From Streptomyces inusitatus (GTDB taxonomy: Bacteria; Actinomycetota; Actinomycetes; Streptomycetales; Streptomycetaceae): 64,000 nt of DNA. Location: contig NZ_BMWG01000019.1 in NCBI RefSeq assembly GCF_014651115.1, positions 96,741 to 160,740 of the forward strand, read 5' to 3'. Position 1 is the stretch's first letter. Each line of letters starts with the position of its first letter. The translations under genes were made by a program, and so were the position numbers. Below, one piece after another: positions 8,279 through 17,113 of the stretch. Under the pieces are notes generated by a model. The model made no database searches and was not told the DNA's origin. It was given only the letters and a program-made list of their open reading frames with translations.

Positions 8279-8734
8279 GACGAGCAGCGTGGCACCAGGG
8301 CACGGCGAAACGGTCGACTTTGCCTCATCGCGTCCGATTCCGGTCAGGTGCTGGCCGGATCACCGGCCGACGGTGGGACCAGCCTCTCCGGGCCAAGGAC
8401 CTCTTGGCCGGACCGGAGCCCGCTGCGTACAGGAAAGCGATCACGGCCGCGCTGCGGAACTCCGCGAGGACGACCAACAGACACGACCGCCGCGCCGGGC
8501 CCGGCTCAGGGCACCGCCTGGCACCGCGACCTGCGATCCGGTCGGCGTGGCGGGTGGAGCCGAGGCGGTGGGTGATGAGGATGGCGGTGCGGCCGTGGGG
8601 GGGTGTCGCCGGTGGGCTGGTGGGACGCCAGAGACCGCTCTTCCCCGGGCCTCATGAGCCGGCTGGCGGCACCGAGAACGGGGCACGATTCCCGGATCGC
8701 TCAGGGACGCGGCCGTGGACGGTCGAAGTACGGG
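8279..8734. other. 456-base gap with an ABC-ATPase scrap
   Basis: No intact gene is visible. The reverse strand at about 8531-8615 reads GRTAILITHRLGSTRHADRI, the H-loop end of an ABC-exporter ATPase. No Walker A, signature or Walker B motif remains in the sequence around it. The remainder appears to be non-coding. The promoter of the peptide/kinase pair should lie near 8280-8330. Confidence 0.45.
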
Positions 8735-9874
8735 TCAGCTGCCCCGAAGACCGACCGCCAGTGTCAGTTCAAGGACCCGGTGCGGCGATGCGAGGTCCGG
8801 AAACAGCTCCCGTAGCTGCGACATCCGGTATCGGACTGTCTGGGGATGGACGAACAACGCCGCCGCCACCTCGTCCCGTCTGCCCTGGTGCAGCAGCCAC
8901 GCCCGCAACGTCTCCTCCAGCCGCTGTGCCGTCGCGACAGGCAAGGTCCGCAATGGTGCGAGAGCTCGGGCACGCAGGTCTGCGAACGCGTCCGCGTCGG
9001 CGCTCAGCACCAGCTCGGGCAGGTGGTCCTCGGTGTCGCGGACATCGGAGGAGAGGGAGCGCGCGCGTACGGCTCGTGCGTACGAGGCGGACGCTCGAAT
9101 CCATGGTCGGGCCGGGCCGACCACGGCGGTGCGGTCGGCCAGCCGGCTCAAGAGATGTGATCGGTCGGCATCAGGGACGAGCAGCACACCGGTGGCGTCC
9201 GGCAGATCGTCGAGTACGAGGGTGGTCGGGTCGAGCGCGCGGTAGGCGGGCCGGGCCTGGGCGGCGGGCAGCAGGACCGCGGTCAGTGAAACCGGAGGCT
9301 GCCACCCTGCCCGTTGAGCAGAGGCCAGCAGCACGTCCGGGCTCGCGCCGGCGAGGAGGTCGTGGGCCAGGTGTTCCAGGTGGAGCTCGTGGGCCCGGCC
9401 CCGGGCGGCCAGTTCGTCGGCGTGGCCCGCGGCACTCGCGGCGGAGAGCTCGTCGATGTAGGCGAAGGTCAGCTCGGCGAACTTGGCGACCTCGGCAGCG
9501 GGCAGACCTGCGGGCACGGCACCCGCTGCCAGGCAACGCCAGGCCACGCGGGCGCCGACACGGTAGGCGCTGAGGAGGGCGTCCATCGAACGGCCGTCGC
9601 GCACTTCGCCGCGGCCCAGCTCGTAGGCTGCGTCACCGGCGTCACCGCCCGTGGCGTTCCCGCTCGCGAGGTCCAGATAGTGTCCCAGGGCAGTGCGGAC
9701 GGATCGGCGGATGGTGCCGCCCATGCGGCCCGACAGGGCGTTGGCGTAGGGAGGGACCTCGTCGATGATCGCCTGGACGACCTCGTCGGCGGTGCTCTTC
9801 AGCGCGGCCCGAAGCGCGGTGACCGTCGTCTCGTCCAGGGCCGGCTCGGTGGCCCTCCGGATTACATGCCCCAT
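8735..9874 (-). CDS. PucR-type transcriptional regulator
   Basis: A 379-residue regulator. The C-terminus carries the PucR helix-turn-helix (LEETLRAWLLHQGRRDEVAA, then LFVHPQTVRYRMSQLRELF). The middle has the GGDEF-like region usual for CdaR/PucR proteins, and the N-terminal half is an all-helical sensor-like domain. It is divergent from the ferredoxin-reductase/desaturase operon, with 86 bases between them that hold two perfect inverted repeats. In actinobacteria such a regulator beside this gene pair usually controls membrane-lipid desaturation. That role is inferred from gene context. Confidence 0.85.
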   Translation of the reverse strand: MGHVIRRATEPALDETTVTALRAALKSTADEVVQAIIDEVPPYANALSGRMGGTIRRSVRTALGHYLDLASGNATGGDAGDAAYELGRGEVRDGRSMDALLSAYRVGARVAWRCLAAGAVPAGLPAAEVAKFAELTFAYIDELSAASAAGHADELAARGRAHELHLEHLAHDLLAGASPDVLLASAQRAGWQPPVSLTAVLLPAAQARPAYRALDPTTLVLDDLPDATGVLLVPDADRSHLLSRLADRTAVVGPARPWIRASASYARAVRARSLSSDVRDTEDHLPELVLSADADAFADLRARALAPLRTLPVATAQRLEETLRAWLLHQGRRDEVAAALFVHPQTVRYRMSQLRELFPDLASPHRVLELTLAVGLRGS

Positions 9875-9960
9875 GTTTTATTCCCTGCGAACAATTAAGC
9901 CGACCAGATTCACGCCCTACGGGTAGGACTTTACGCCCTGAGGCGTATCAAGCTGGAGTC
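9875..9960. promoter_or_regulatory. divergent control region with two inverted repeats
   Basis: The 86 bases separating the PucR-type regulator from the reductase gene hold two perfect inverted repeats. One is CCTAC-GG-GTAGG at 9916-9927, the other ACGCC-CTGA-GGCGT at 9933-9946. Both lie just upstream of the reductase start (9961) and are good candidates for the regulator's operators. GGAG at 9955-9958 is very close to the ATG. Confidence 0.5.
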
Positions 9961-11016
9961 ATGACGAGTGCAGCCCTCCGCAGTAGGGCGTGGAAACTGC
10001 TGGAGATGGTCACGACGCCGCTGCTGCCGTCGGACTACCTCGACCTGGTCAGTCCGCTGCGTGCGGGTGCCGACCTGCGTGGGCGCATCGAGGCCGTGCG
10101 TCCCGAGACGGGTGACGCCGCGACCATCGTGATCAGGCCGGGACGGGGCTGGCGTGGCCACAAGGCCGGGCAATATGTACGGATCGGGATCGACGTCGAC
10201 GGGGTGCGTCTGTGGCGTGCCTACTCCATCACCTCGCCGACAGACCGCCGGGACGGCCGCGTCACGATCACCGTGAAGGCGATCCCGGGCGGCAGGGTCA
10301 GCAACCATCTGGTCCGCGGGGCGAAACCGGGCACGCTGATCCAGCTCGACCAGGCGACCGGTGACTTCGTGCTGCCGGAGGCCAAGCCCGCCAAGGTGCT
10401 CTACCTGACGGCCGGCAGCGGCATCACGCCGGTCATGGGCATGCTGCGCGACACCGAGTTCGACGACGTCGTCATGGTCCACTGCGCGCCGCGGCCGCAA
10501 GACGTGATCTTCCGGAACGATCTGCACGGCCTGGTAGCGGAAAGGAAGCTGCGTCTCACCGAGGTGCACACCGACACCGACGGCATGCTCGACATCGCCC
10601 GTCTCGACGAACTCGTGCCCGACTGGGCCGAGCGCGAGACCTGGGCCTGCGGGCCCGCGGGCCTGCTCGACGCCGCCGAAGACCACTGGGCCGAGCACGG
10701 CGTACCAGAGCGCCTGCACACCGAACGCTTCCGCCCCGGCATCGTTGTCACCGGAGACGGTGGCGAGGTCACGTTCAGCACCACCGGCAGGACCGCCGCC
10801 GCGGACGGCGCCATGCCGTTGCTGGACGTCGGCGAGGAGGCCGGCGTGCTCATGCCCTCCGGGTGCCGCATGGGCATCTGCTTCGGCTGCGTCACGCCGC
10901 TCAAGGCGGGCGCCGTCCGCGACCTGCGCACCGGCGAGATCACCGAGGCCGAGCCGGGCGTCCTCATCCAGACCTGTGTGTCCGCCGCGGCGGGCCCCTG
11001 CGACATCGAACGGTAG
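9961..11016 (+). CDS. FAD/2Fe-2S ferredoxin reductase feeding a desaturase
   Basis: A 351-residue electron-transfer flavoprotein. An FNR-type FAD domain includes RAYSITSP (R-x-Y-S), followed by an NAD(P) domain (LYLTAGSGITPVMGML, then ETWACGPAGLLDA). The C-terminal plant-type 2Fe-2S domain has CRMGICFGC near residues 302-310 and a last Cys in IQTCVS. It should pass electrons from NAD(P)H to the fatty-acid desaturase, whose gene starts nine bases downstream. This two-gene arrangement is common in actinobacteria. Confidence 0.92.
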   Translation: MTSAALRSRAWKLLEMVTTPLLPSDYLDLVSPLRAGADLRGRIEAVRPETGDAATIVIRPGRGWRGHKAGQYVRIGIDVDGVRLWRAYSITSPTDRRDGRVTITVKAIPGGRVSNHLVRGAKPGTLIQLDQATGDFVLPEAKPAKVLYLTAGSGITPVMGMLRDTEFDDVVMVHCAPRPQDVIFRNDLHGLVAERKLRLTEVHTDTDGMLDIARLDELVPDWAERETWACGPAGLLDAAEDHWAEHGVPERLHTERFRPGIVVTGDGGEVTFSTTGRTAAADGAMPLLDVGEEAGVLMPSGCRMGICFGCVTPLKAGAVRDLRTGEITEAEPGVLIQTCVSAAAGPCDIER

Positions 11017-11025
11017 GAACACACC

Positions 11026-12144
11026 GTGACCGCCATCGACCCCACCGCCCACCTGACCTCGGAGCAGATCGAGGAGCTCGGCCGCGAGCTGGACGCGATC
11101 CGTGACGAGGTGCTCGCCGACCGCGGCGAGAAGGACGCCGCCTACATCCGCAAGGTCATCTCGGTGCAGCGCAAGCTTGAGCTGGCCAGCCGGGGCGTAC
11201 TGCTGTTCTCGATCTTCCCGCCCGCGTGGCTGATCGGCACCGCCGGTCTGTCCGTGGCGAAGATCATGGACAACATGGAGATCGGCCACAACGTCCTGCA
11301 CGGCCAGTGGGACTGGATGCGGGACCCGAAGATCCACTCCACCACCTGGGAGTGGGACCACGTCTCCCCGGCCGATCAGTGGAAGCACTCGCACAACGAG
11401 CTGCACCACACGTACACCAACGTGATCGGCAAGGACAACGACCTCGGCTACGGCATCATGCGCGTCGACGAGGACCAGCGGTGGCACCCGTTCCATCTCG
11501 GTCAGCCGCTGTGGAACTTCATCAACGCCTGCTTCTTCGAGTACGGCATCGCCGCGTACGACCTGGAGCTCGGCAAGAACCTGCACAAGCGCCGCCGCAA
11601 GAACCCGGAGTTCCGCGCGCGGGCCAGGGCCGTGGGTCGCAAGATCCGTAAGCAGGTGCTCAAGGACTACGTGATCCACCCGCTGCTGTCGGGCCCGTCG
11701 TTCCTCACCACGCTCGCCGCCACCTTCACCGCGAACCTGGTCCGCAACCTCTGGACCCACTCGGTGATCATGTGCGGGCACTTCCCCGAGGGCGTGCAGG
11801 TCTTCGAGCGCCGGTCGATCAAGGGCGAGACGCGCGGCCAGTGGTACCTGCGCCAGATGATGGGCTCGGCGAACATCAGCGGCAGCAGGGCCATGCACTT
11901 CATGAGCGGCAACCTGTCGCACCAGATCGAGCACCACCTGTTCCCGGACCTGCCGAGCAACCGGTACGCCGAGGTCGCGGTGAAGGTGCGCGCACTGTTC
12001 GAGAAGTACGAGCTGGAATACGTCACCGGGCCGCTGCCCAAGCAGGTGTTCTCCGCGTGGCGCAAGGTCTTCCGGCTCTCGCTGCCGAACAAGAAGCCCA
12101 AGGTCAAGACACCTGACCACGAGCAGAAGCTTGTCGCGGCCTGA
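11026..12144 (+). CDS. membrane fatty-acid (acyl) desaturase
   Basis: A 372-residue di-iron desaturase. The three histidine boxes are GHNVLH at about 87-92, HSHNELHH at 121-128 and SHQIEHH at about 300-306. Hydrophobic segments fit membrane embedding (VLLFSIFPPAWLIG and the 205-250 region). It is expected to introduce a double bond into membrane-lipid acyl chains using electrons from the preceding reductase. The gene follows the reductase at nine bases and is probably co-transcribed under the PucR-type regulator. Confidence 0.92.
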   Translation: MTAIDPTAHLTSEQIEELGRELDAIRDEVLADRGEKDAAYIRKVISVQRKLELASRGVLLFSIFPPAWLIGTAGLSVAKIMDNMEIGHNVLHGQWDWMRDPKIHSTTWEWDHVSPADQWKHSHNELHHTYTNVIGKDNDLGYGIMRVDEDQRWHPFHLGQPLWNFINACFFEYGIAAYDLELGKNLHKRRRKNPEFRARARAVGRKIRKQVLKDYVIHPLLSGPSFLTTLAATFTANLVRNLWTHSVIMCGHFPEGVQVFERRSIKGETRGQWYLRQMMGSANISGSRAMHFMSGNLSHQIEHHLFPDLPSNRYAEVAVKVRALFEKYELEYVTGPLPKQVFSAWRKVFRLSLPNKKPKVKTPDHEQKLVAA

Positions 12145-12158
12145 TCCCGTTACTGATT

Positions 12159-12206
12159 CGGATCTCGCGGCCGGACCGGCGGCGCCACCGGGTTCGGTGA
12201 GATCCG
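12159..12206 (+). terminator. hairpin after desaturase gene
   Basis: CGGATCTC (12159-12166) pairs with GAGATCCG (12199-12206), enclosing a further GC-rich CCGG-containing stem, 14 bases after the desaturase stop. There is no T-run, as is usual in Streptomyces. Confidence 0.5.
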
Positions 12207-12388
12207 TTGCGGACGGTGGGCGGCAGCGGCATCGGACCGTACGACACGAGATCCGGGCAGCCCGGCGTCGGGCTGCGCTGCTGCCGGGCGGGCGTACGGG
12301 CCGGCCTCTCCCGATGGCCAACCACGTGAACGGCAGTTCACCAGTTTTACCGGAAACCCCACGTGGTGGGGAGGGCTGGTCCCCGATG

Positions 12389-12575
12389 TCATCGAGCGAC
12401 TGGTCGCGCGATCCGGTCCAGTGCCTTGCGCCACTCTTCGGTCGGCTCCCGGTCCCACGCCTTCTTGTTGAACGCCCATGAGTACAGGGCCCGGCGCAGT
12501 ACCCGTGGCTCCGGGTATACGGCGCCGGGGTGGATCAGCGCGGGTGTGACGGTGGCGAAGGCGTGGGTGAAGGTG
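12389..12575 (-). pseudogene. tyrosine-recombinase (integrase) fragment
   Basis: The reverse strand reads HAFATVTPALIHPGAVYPEP, then RVLRRALYSWAFNKK and EEWRKALDRIARPVAR before a stop at 12389. The R-x-A-L-Y-S-W-A-F-N block followed by a helix with W-x-x-x-L is typical of the core-binding region of actinobacterial phage or ICE-type integrases. The catalytic domain (R-H-R-Y) is absent and the start is lost, so this is a relic. The rest of the interval 12145-12659 shows nothing else. Confidence 0.6.
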
Positions 12576-12659
12576 TGGGTCCGGCCACGGCAGCACGTGT
12601 TCCGGCCCCACCACCGCCTCCGGAGCCGGGGTGCCTCGCGCCCCCGGGAGACGTGGAGG

Positions 12660-13532
12660 TCAGTTGCGGTTGATGATGTTCTGGATGAGGTCCGGCTTGT
12701 TCTCCGGGTAGTCCATCATGATGGCGCCGAGGGCGCGCCAAGACGCGGCTTCGCCCGTCAGAACACCGTTCAGCACATGGTTGAGGCTGCTGGCATGGCC
12801 ACTCGGGGTGCCGTTCCACGCCGCCGAGCTGACATAGTTGATGAACAGCTTCCCGGGCTGGTTCCGCGCCTTGCGCAGATGGTTCTTGATCAAATCGGAC
12901 TTCGTCGCCCCGAGGGCGTTCCAGTCGTCCTGGATGTCGAAGAGCGACGAGTCTCCGTACCGCACTCCGCGGATACCGCCGTTGTCACCGAGAATGACGA
13001 CCTTGCCGCGTGCGGTGCCGAGGGGTGGCAGCCCGTTGCCGACACGCAGGATCGCCTTCCAGTCCTGGTAGTACTTCTCGAAGATCGCGCCGAAGACGGC
13101 GTCGCTCTCCTCCGAGTACTCCTGCTTGACCCGCATCAGCACGGTCTCACCAGGGTTGGCCTTCAGAAAGTCCCAGCACTCGCTGAGGACATTGCCGAAC
13201 ATGGCGTTCTGGAAGGCGTTGCCGTGGTGAATGGCGAAAACGCCGTCGATGGCCCGGCAGCGGATGTCCAGGAAGCGGATTCCGGCGTTCAGCTGTTGGG
13301 TGATCGTCATGCCCTGACACTGGTGCCACACCGATCCAAAGCGTGCCCCGGAGTCATGGGTGCCCGGAATGGTCAGGTTCCTGAGCAGGGTCGCGCCGGG
13401 GAAACGGGACATCCAGTTGTGCGTGCCCTGGGCCGATATGGGTTGAGCCTTCGCCGCCGATAAGGGGAGGGCGGTGGCTGCGGCCGTGACGGTCACGGCC
13501 GTTGCCCCCCTGAGAAACGCCCTTCTCTCCAT
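12660..13532 (-). CDS. exported PI-specific phospholipase C-type enzyme
   Basis: A 290-residue secreted phosphodiesterase of the bacterial PI-PLC family, which cleaves phosphatidylinositol or GPI anchors to cyclic inositol phosphate. The start is ATG 13532, about eight bases after AAAGGTG. The first 30 residues are a Tat-type signal (ERRAFLRG, Ala/Thr-rich core). IPGTHDSG holds the first catalytic His (about 59), LDIR follows near 89-92, and IHHGNAF holds the second His (about 103). The length matches the TIM-barrel family. Downstream the barrel pattern continues (FLKANPGETVLMRVKQE, KVVILGDNGG). It lies among other genes for exported hydrolases. Confidence 0.9.
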   Translation of the reverse strand: MERRAFLRGATAVTVTAAATALPLSAAKAQPISAQGTHNWMSRFPGATLLRNLTIPGTHDSGARFGSVWHQCQGMTITQQLNAGIRFLDIRCRAIDGVFAIHHGNAFQNAMFGNVLSECWDFLKANPGETVLMRVKQEYSEESDAVFGAIFEKYYQDWKAILRVGNGLPPLGTARGKVVILGDNGGIRGVRYGDSSLFDIQDDWNALGATKSDLIKNHLRKARNQPGKLFINYVSSAAWNGTPSGHASSLNHVLNGVLTGEAASWRALGAIMMDYPENKPDLIQNIINRN

Positions 13533-13871
13533 GAAGAGTTCACCTTTCGCTGTCGCTGTAGCGAGCGGGCGGTGCGCACTGCCTGTGCGTCCGTCGTCCA
13601 CAGCTCCCGGGTGACGCCCGACGTCGGGGGCGGACCTCGTCCCCGACGTGCCGGGTGGTCCGGGGGACCCGGTGGTACGGAGGGTCGCACTCGCCGTCCC
13701 CCTGGTAGCCGAGCACCGCACCTCCCCGGAGAGCTGTTGCTATGAAACAGGGTGTGGCGGAAGAGAAGGTTGCCTGCCCGGCCCGATCTTTTCTCGCGCG
13801 CCGAGCCCTGTCCCCCGGCGCCGGGATGCCGGTCCTGGTCCGGAGCTGGGCTTCCCGGACCAGGACCCGCG
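13533..13871. other. intergenic stretch before PI-PLC gene
   Basis: 339 bases. The half near 13870 holds the strong hairpin annotated at 13831-13867 plus a self-complementary CCCGGCGCCGGG at 13814-13825. The half near 13533 should carry the PI-PLC promoter. No supported gene is present. Confidence 0.4.
13831..13867 (-). terminator. strong hairpin after the EEP-family gene
   Basis: GGTCCTGGTCCGG (13831-13843) is perfectly complementary to CCGGACCAGGACC (13855-13867): a 13-base-pair stem with an 11-base loop, four bases beyond the stop codon of the reverse-strand gene. There is no T-run. Confidence 0.75.
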
Positions 13872-15407
13872 TCACAGTGCGGGAATCCGGAGGTGGGCCT
13901 TGACCGGGTAGTGGTCCGTCGGCGGGAGGACGATCGGGGTCGGGTTCGGGTTCGTCACGTCGCAGGACAGGAAAGTCGCGCTGGACGGCGCGAACAGGTA
14001 GTCGATTTTGATGCTTCGCCCCTCCAGCGGCTTGGTGGCCCGTCCATCACGGGGGCGCGCGGCGTCCCGCCCCTCGTCGCACTCCTTGTCTTTCTGATAG
14101 GCGGAGGCCATCACGTCCTTGGGTGTGTCGGGGGAAGCGGAGTCCGGTGGCACAGCGTTGAAGTCGCCGCCGTAGACGGTGCGGTAACCGGCCGGGGTGT
14201 ACGAATGGACGATCTGCTGCAGCAGCGCGGCCTGCTCCTTCCGCTTCGTGCCGTCCGCGTCGTCCGTCGACAGGCCGGCGCTGAAATGGGCCGTGCAGAA
14301 CTGGAGGGCCTGGGCCGGGAGAACGGCGCACAGAGCGGTGCGCTGCTCAATGCGCACCCAAGCACCGTCGATGGTCCGGTTCGCAGGTGAGGGTAGGTCG
14401 TATGAGGTGTACCAGACGTTGGAGTCCGGTATCGCGAGGCCGATGCCGTAGGCGCCCCGGTCCTTCCAGGCCCCCGCAGAGCCCGCATTGTGACAGGTCC
14501 TAGCGGCATTCACGGATGAATCGTCGACCGCGTACTTGATGGGGGCGAAGCGTACGCTCCAACCCGTACCGGTCTTCAATTCCAGTTTCGTCTCGATCTC
14601 CGATGCTTGGGACTCGCAGATCTCCTGGAGAAAAATGGCTCGATACTGTTGCGCTTCCGTCGTGGAGCCCATCTGGCTGGTGATCTGGTTGCCCAGTTCA
14701 CCGCCCTCTGTCCGGAAGTTTCCGCACTTGTCATTGTGGTTGGCGCAGAGATTCCATGACATCACTCGGATGTCGACTGCCGAAACGGGGGCTGCGGGCT
14801 GGGGCCGAGACCCCTCACCGCCTGGGTTGCTTTCACCCAGAAACTCAAGCTCGAACTTCTCCCAGGACCCCACTGCCGACGCCCGCGCCCGCAGCAGCCC
14901 GGCATCGTTCCCGGCGTCCTGCTTCTCAGCGGTCACATACACGTCCATGCCGTCGGTGCCGGCCTTCTGCGCCCTCAGGGCGTAGTACCCATCGGGCTGT
15001 CTCACCAGCTGGAGCTTCTCCCAACCGCCAACGGTCGTACCCCGGGCCCGGAGTAGATTCCGGTGGCTGCCCGTGTATCCCCGCTCGGTCGTGACGTAGT
15101 TTCCGTTCGCCTCCGATCGCAGGGTGATGGTCTCCCCCTTGTCGTCGGTGTGCAGCGTGAACCGTTCCCAGCTGCCCAAGTCATTCTTCGAGCCCGCCTT
15201 GCGAGCGCGCAACATGCCTTCCGTGGCACCGCTGTTGTCGACTTCCGCCGACACGTACAGGCCGACACCCACGGACTTGATGGCGTACTTGTCACCGGCT
15301 GTGACAGGAACCGGTCGTGGAGCTGCCTGCGCCACGCCGACCGACATGGATATCACCGCGAAGAGTGCGGAGCACAGCACCACCATGTGGCGCAAAAGCA
15401 CTTTCAT
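13872..15407 (-). CDS. exported DNase-I-fold phosphoesterase with fascin-like trefoil
   Basis: A 511-residue secreted protein. A Sec signal covers residues 1-29. Residues 35-195 form a fascin-type beta-trefoil with repeated pattern (YVSAEVDNSG...LRARKAG, NYVTTERGYTG...LRARGTT, YVTAEKQDAG...LRARASA, each followed by a G-S/G-W-E-K/R-F/L strand). Residues 212-511 are an endonuclease/exonuclease/phosphatase domain: MSWNLC, LQEIC (metal Glu), GGDFNA and TDHYPV (catalytic His). Such domains cleave DNA, sphingomyelin or phosphoinositides, and the substrate here is not decided. A strong hairpin follows the stop. Confidence 0.85.
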   Translation of the reverse strand: MKVLLRHMVVLCSALFAVISMSVGVAQAAPRPVPVTAGDKYAIKSVGVGLYVSAEVDNSGATEGMLRARKAGSKNDLGSWERFTLHTDDKGETITLRSEANGNYVTTERGYTGSHRNLLRARGTTVGGWEKLQLVRQPDGYYALRAQKAGTDGMDVYVTAEKQDAGNDAGLLRARASAVGSWEKFELEFLGESNPGGEGSRPQPAAPVSAVDIRVMSWNLCANHNDKCGNFRTEGGELGNQITSQMGSTTEAQQYRAIFLQEICESQASEIETKLELKTGTGWSVRFAPIKYAVDDSSVNAARTCHNAGSAGAWKDRGAYGIGLAIPDSNVWYTSYDLPSPANRTIDGAWVRIEQRTALCAVLPAQALQFCTAHFSAGLSTDDADGTKRKEQAALLQQIVHSYTPAGYRTVYGGDFNAVPPDSASPDTPKDVMASAYQKDKECDEGRDAARPRDGRATKPLEGRSIKIDYLFAPSSATFLSCDVTNPNPTPIVLPPTDHYPVKAHLRIPAL

Positions 15408-15840
15408 TTTCCCCCGCTTAGGATCGGAAATACTGAATCGCGGTACTCCAATGCACGGTAACCCCTCGCCGGTTCCGCACCAGCGGTCGTCGAGGCGATC
15501 GGGCCAGGCTGCCGTCCCGGCTCCACCGCGCCCCGGCCGCCCTCACCATCACCGCCGTCCGGCTGATCACCCTCTGCCGATTCGGCTCGGCCGGTTCAGG
15601 GACGGCGACCGTGCGGGAACGCATGGCCAGAAGTCCGAACACCGGCGAAGGCGGCAGGAGTCGGGCTGGCACACGTTCACTGCCACCGCATCACCTGGGA
15701 CCATCTCCAGGGGCAGGTCCATCAGAGGAATTCGTCCGTCGTTCGCTCTTCCAGGCAGGGGTTCGCCGCCACCCGGTCCGGTATGCGGCGGGTGGCGGCG
15801 AGCCGTGGGGCTGGAGCCGTGCCGGGAGGGGTGCTGTCGG
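15408..15840. other. intergenic stretch upstream of the EEP-family gene
   Basis: 433 bases. Apart from the terminator-like hairpin at 15763-15801 I see only short open frames without motifs. The promoter of the EEP-family gene is expected close to 15410-15480. Confidence 0.35.
15763..15801 (-). terminator. strong hairpin after the lectin-toxin-like gene
   Basis: TCGCCGCCACCCG (15763-15775) and CGGGTGGCGGCGA (15789-15801) form a perfect 13-base-pair stem with a 13-base loop, about 40 bases beyond the reverse-strand stop at 15841. Confidence 0.7.
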
Positions 15841-16923
15841 TCAGGCTGTCCAGGCGTCGGAAAGGCCGGTGTTGGGGTCGCGGGTGGTCCATTCGATGAC
15901 CACCGTCCCGTCGAGCCTGGTGAGCGTGTACTTGTCCTCCTTGTACCAGAGGGCCTCGGCCACCCGCCCGCCCTGGGGGTAGACCCGGCTGATGGTCTGC
16001 GTCCGGCTGCTTTCCGGCGTGGTGCTGGAGCTGGAGCCGTTGGTGACCTTCAGACCGGAGCTGATGGTGGTGGCGAGGGCGGCGGTGGGTCCTCCGTAGA
16101 CGAAGGAGGCGTCGGCGGTGACCGAGATCCCGGTGGCGGTCTGGACTTGCTGCGCGTTGGCGCTGGTGAGGCCCACGGTGATCTGCTGGGTCCTGGTCTG
16201 CTGGGTGGCGCCGGTGTGGTCGTGGTAGTGCGCGAGTTTCCAGTAGCCGTGCCGCTTCAGCAGGTAGTACGGGCTGTCGATGCCCTGGCGGGTGCGGGGC
16301 AGGGCGGAGTCCGTGACCAGCGGGAAGGGCAGTGCGACCTGTCCGATCAGGACGGGGGCGGTCTGCTGCTGGGACGGCTGCGCGAAGCCGGTCAGCCGCA
16401 CCACGTCACCGATGTCGGCCGGGCCGGCCGGTACCGGCGCGAGATCCAGCACCGGCCGGTACTCGTCCTCGACCTCCAGGCCCCAGACGTTCGTCGCCAG
16501 CGGCGGGCGGTAGAAGAAGTCCAGCTGGGTCTGTGCTCCGGTGCCTGTCCCGTTGCCCTGCAGGCCCAGATACAGGCCGCTGCGCTTGTTGACGATGTGG
16601 TGACCGCCACCCGACACCTCCCGTAACAGCCATGTCTGCTGCGCGGCGGAGGCGGTCTGGAGGGTGTTCTGCTCCAGCTTGGCCGAGGGCGCGAGGCTGC
16701 TGTCCAGGACGGTGGCCACCAGCCCGCTGTGCTTGTTGGCGATCAGATAGCCGCCGTCGTCCAGCGGGAAGAGATGCCACACCTGGCTCGTACGGAACTG
16801 CCCGGTATCGAGTCGCCAGGTGTCCAGCCTGATGGCGATATTCGTCGTGTTCCCCGCCACGTTGAAGACGAGGCTCGACTTACGGTTCCTGAGCACGTAG
16901 CTGCGCCCGGCACTGATGGCCAT
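15841..16923 (-). CDS. ricin-type lectin fused to a toxin-like C-terminal domain
   Basis: A 360-residue protein without signal peptide. Residues 1-165 form a ricin-B-like trefoil (YVLRNRKSSLVFNVAGN, YLIANKHSGLVATV, HIVNKRSGLYLGLQGN, with Q-x-W motifs SQVWHLFP, QQTWLLRE and TNVWGLE). The C-terminal half has SPYYLLKRHGYWKLAHYH, then long Ser/Thr/Gln strands (TQQITVGLTSANAQQVQTAT, SVTADASFVYGG, SRTQTISRVY). These resemble the beta-rich pore or insecticidal-toxin modules found beside lectin domains. That resemblance is by pattern only. Its neighbour, the metalloprotease, also lacks a signal. Confidence 0.65.
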   Translation of the reverse strand: MAISAGRSYVLRNRKSSLVFNVAGNTTNIAIRLDTWRLDTGQFRTSQVWHLFPLDDGGYLIANKHSGLVATVLDSSLAPSAKLEQNTLQTASAAQQTWLLREVSGGGHHIVNKRSGLYLGLQGNGTGTGAQTQLDFFYRPPLATNVWGLEVEDEYRPVLDLAPVPAGPADIGDVVRLTGFAQPSQQQTAPVLIGQVALPFPLVTDSALPRTRQGIDSPYYLLKRHGYWKLAHYHDHTGATQQTRTQQITVGLTSANAQQVQTATGISVTADASFVYGGPTAALATTISSGLKVTNGSSSSTTPESSRTQTISRVYPQGGRVAEALWYKEDKYTLTRLDGTVVIEWTTRDPNTGLSDAWTA

Positions 16924-17067
16924 CCGGCCCTCCTCTGGGAGTCACATCCTGTCGGAATGTCGTCAAAGACGTCACCCGGCCGAAACCCCGGGCCCGGCGG
17001 CGGCCCGGCGGTTCGTACGGTCACGGGGTCCGCCGCCCCGGAGGGCGGCCGGGAGACGTGTGCGTTG

Positions 17068-17099
17068 GGGGCGGGCGCCGCGGAGCTGTGGCCCGCCCC
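17068..17099 (-). terminator. hairpin after metalloprotease gene
   Basis: GGGGCGGGC (17068-17076) pairs with GCCCGCCCC (17091-17099), a nine-base-pair stem about 14 bases beyond the reverse-strand stop at 17114. Confidence 0.6.
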
Positions 17100-17113
17100 T
17101 CCGCGCGGATGGC

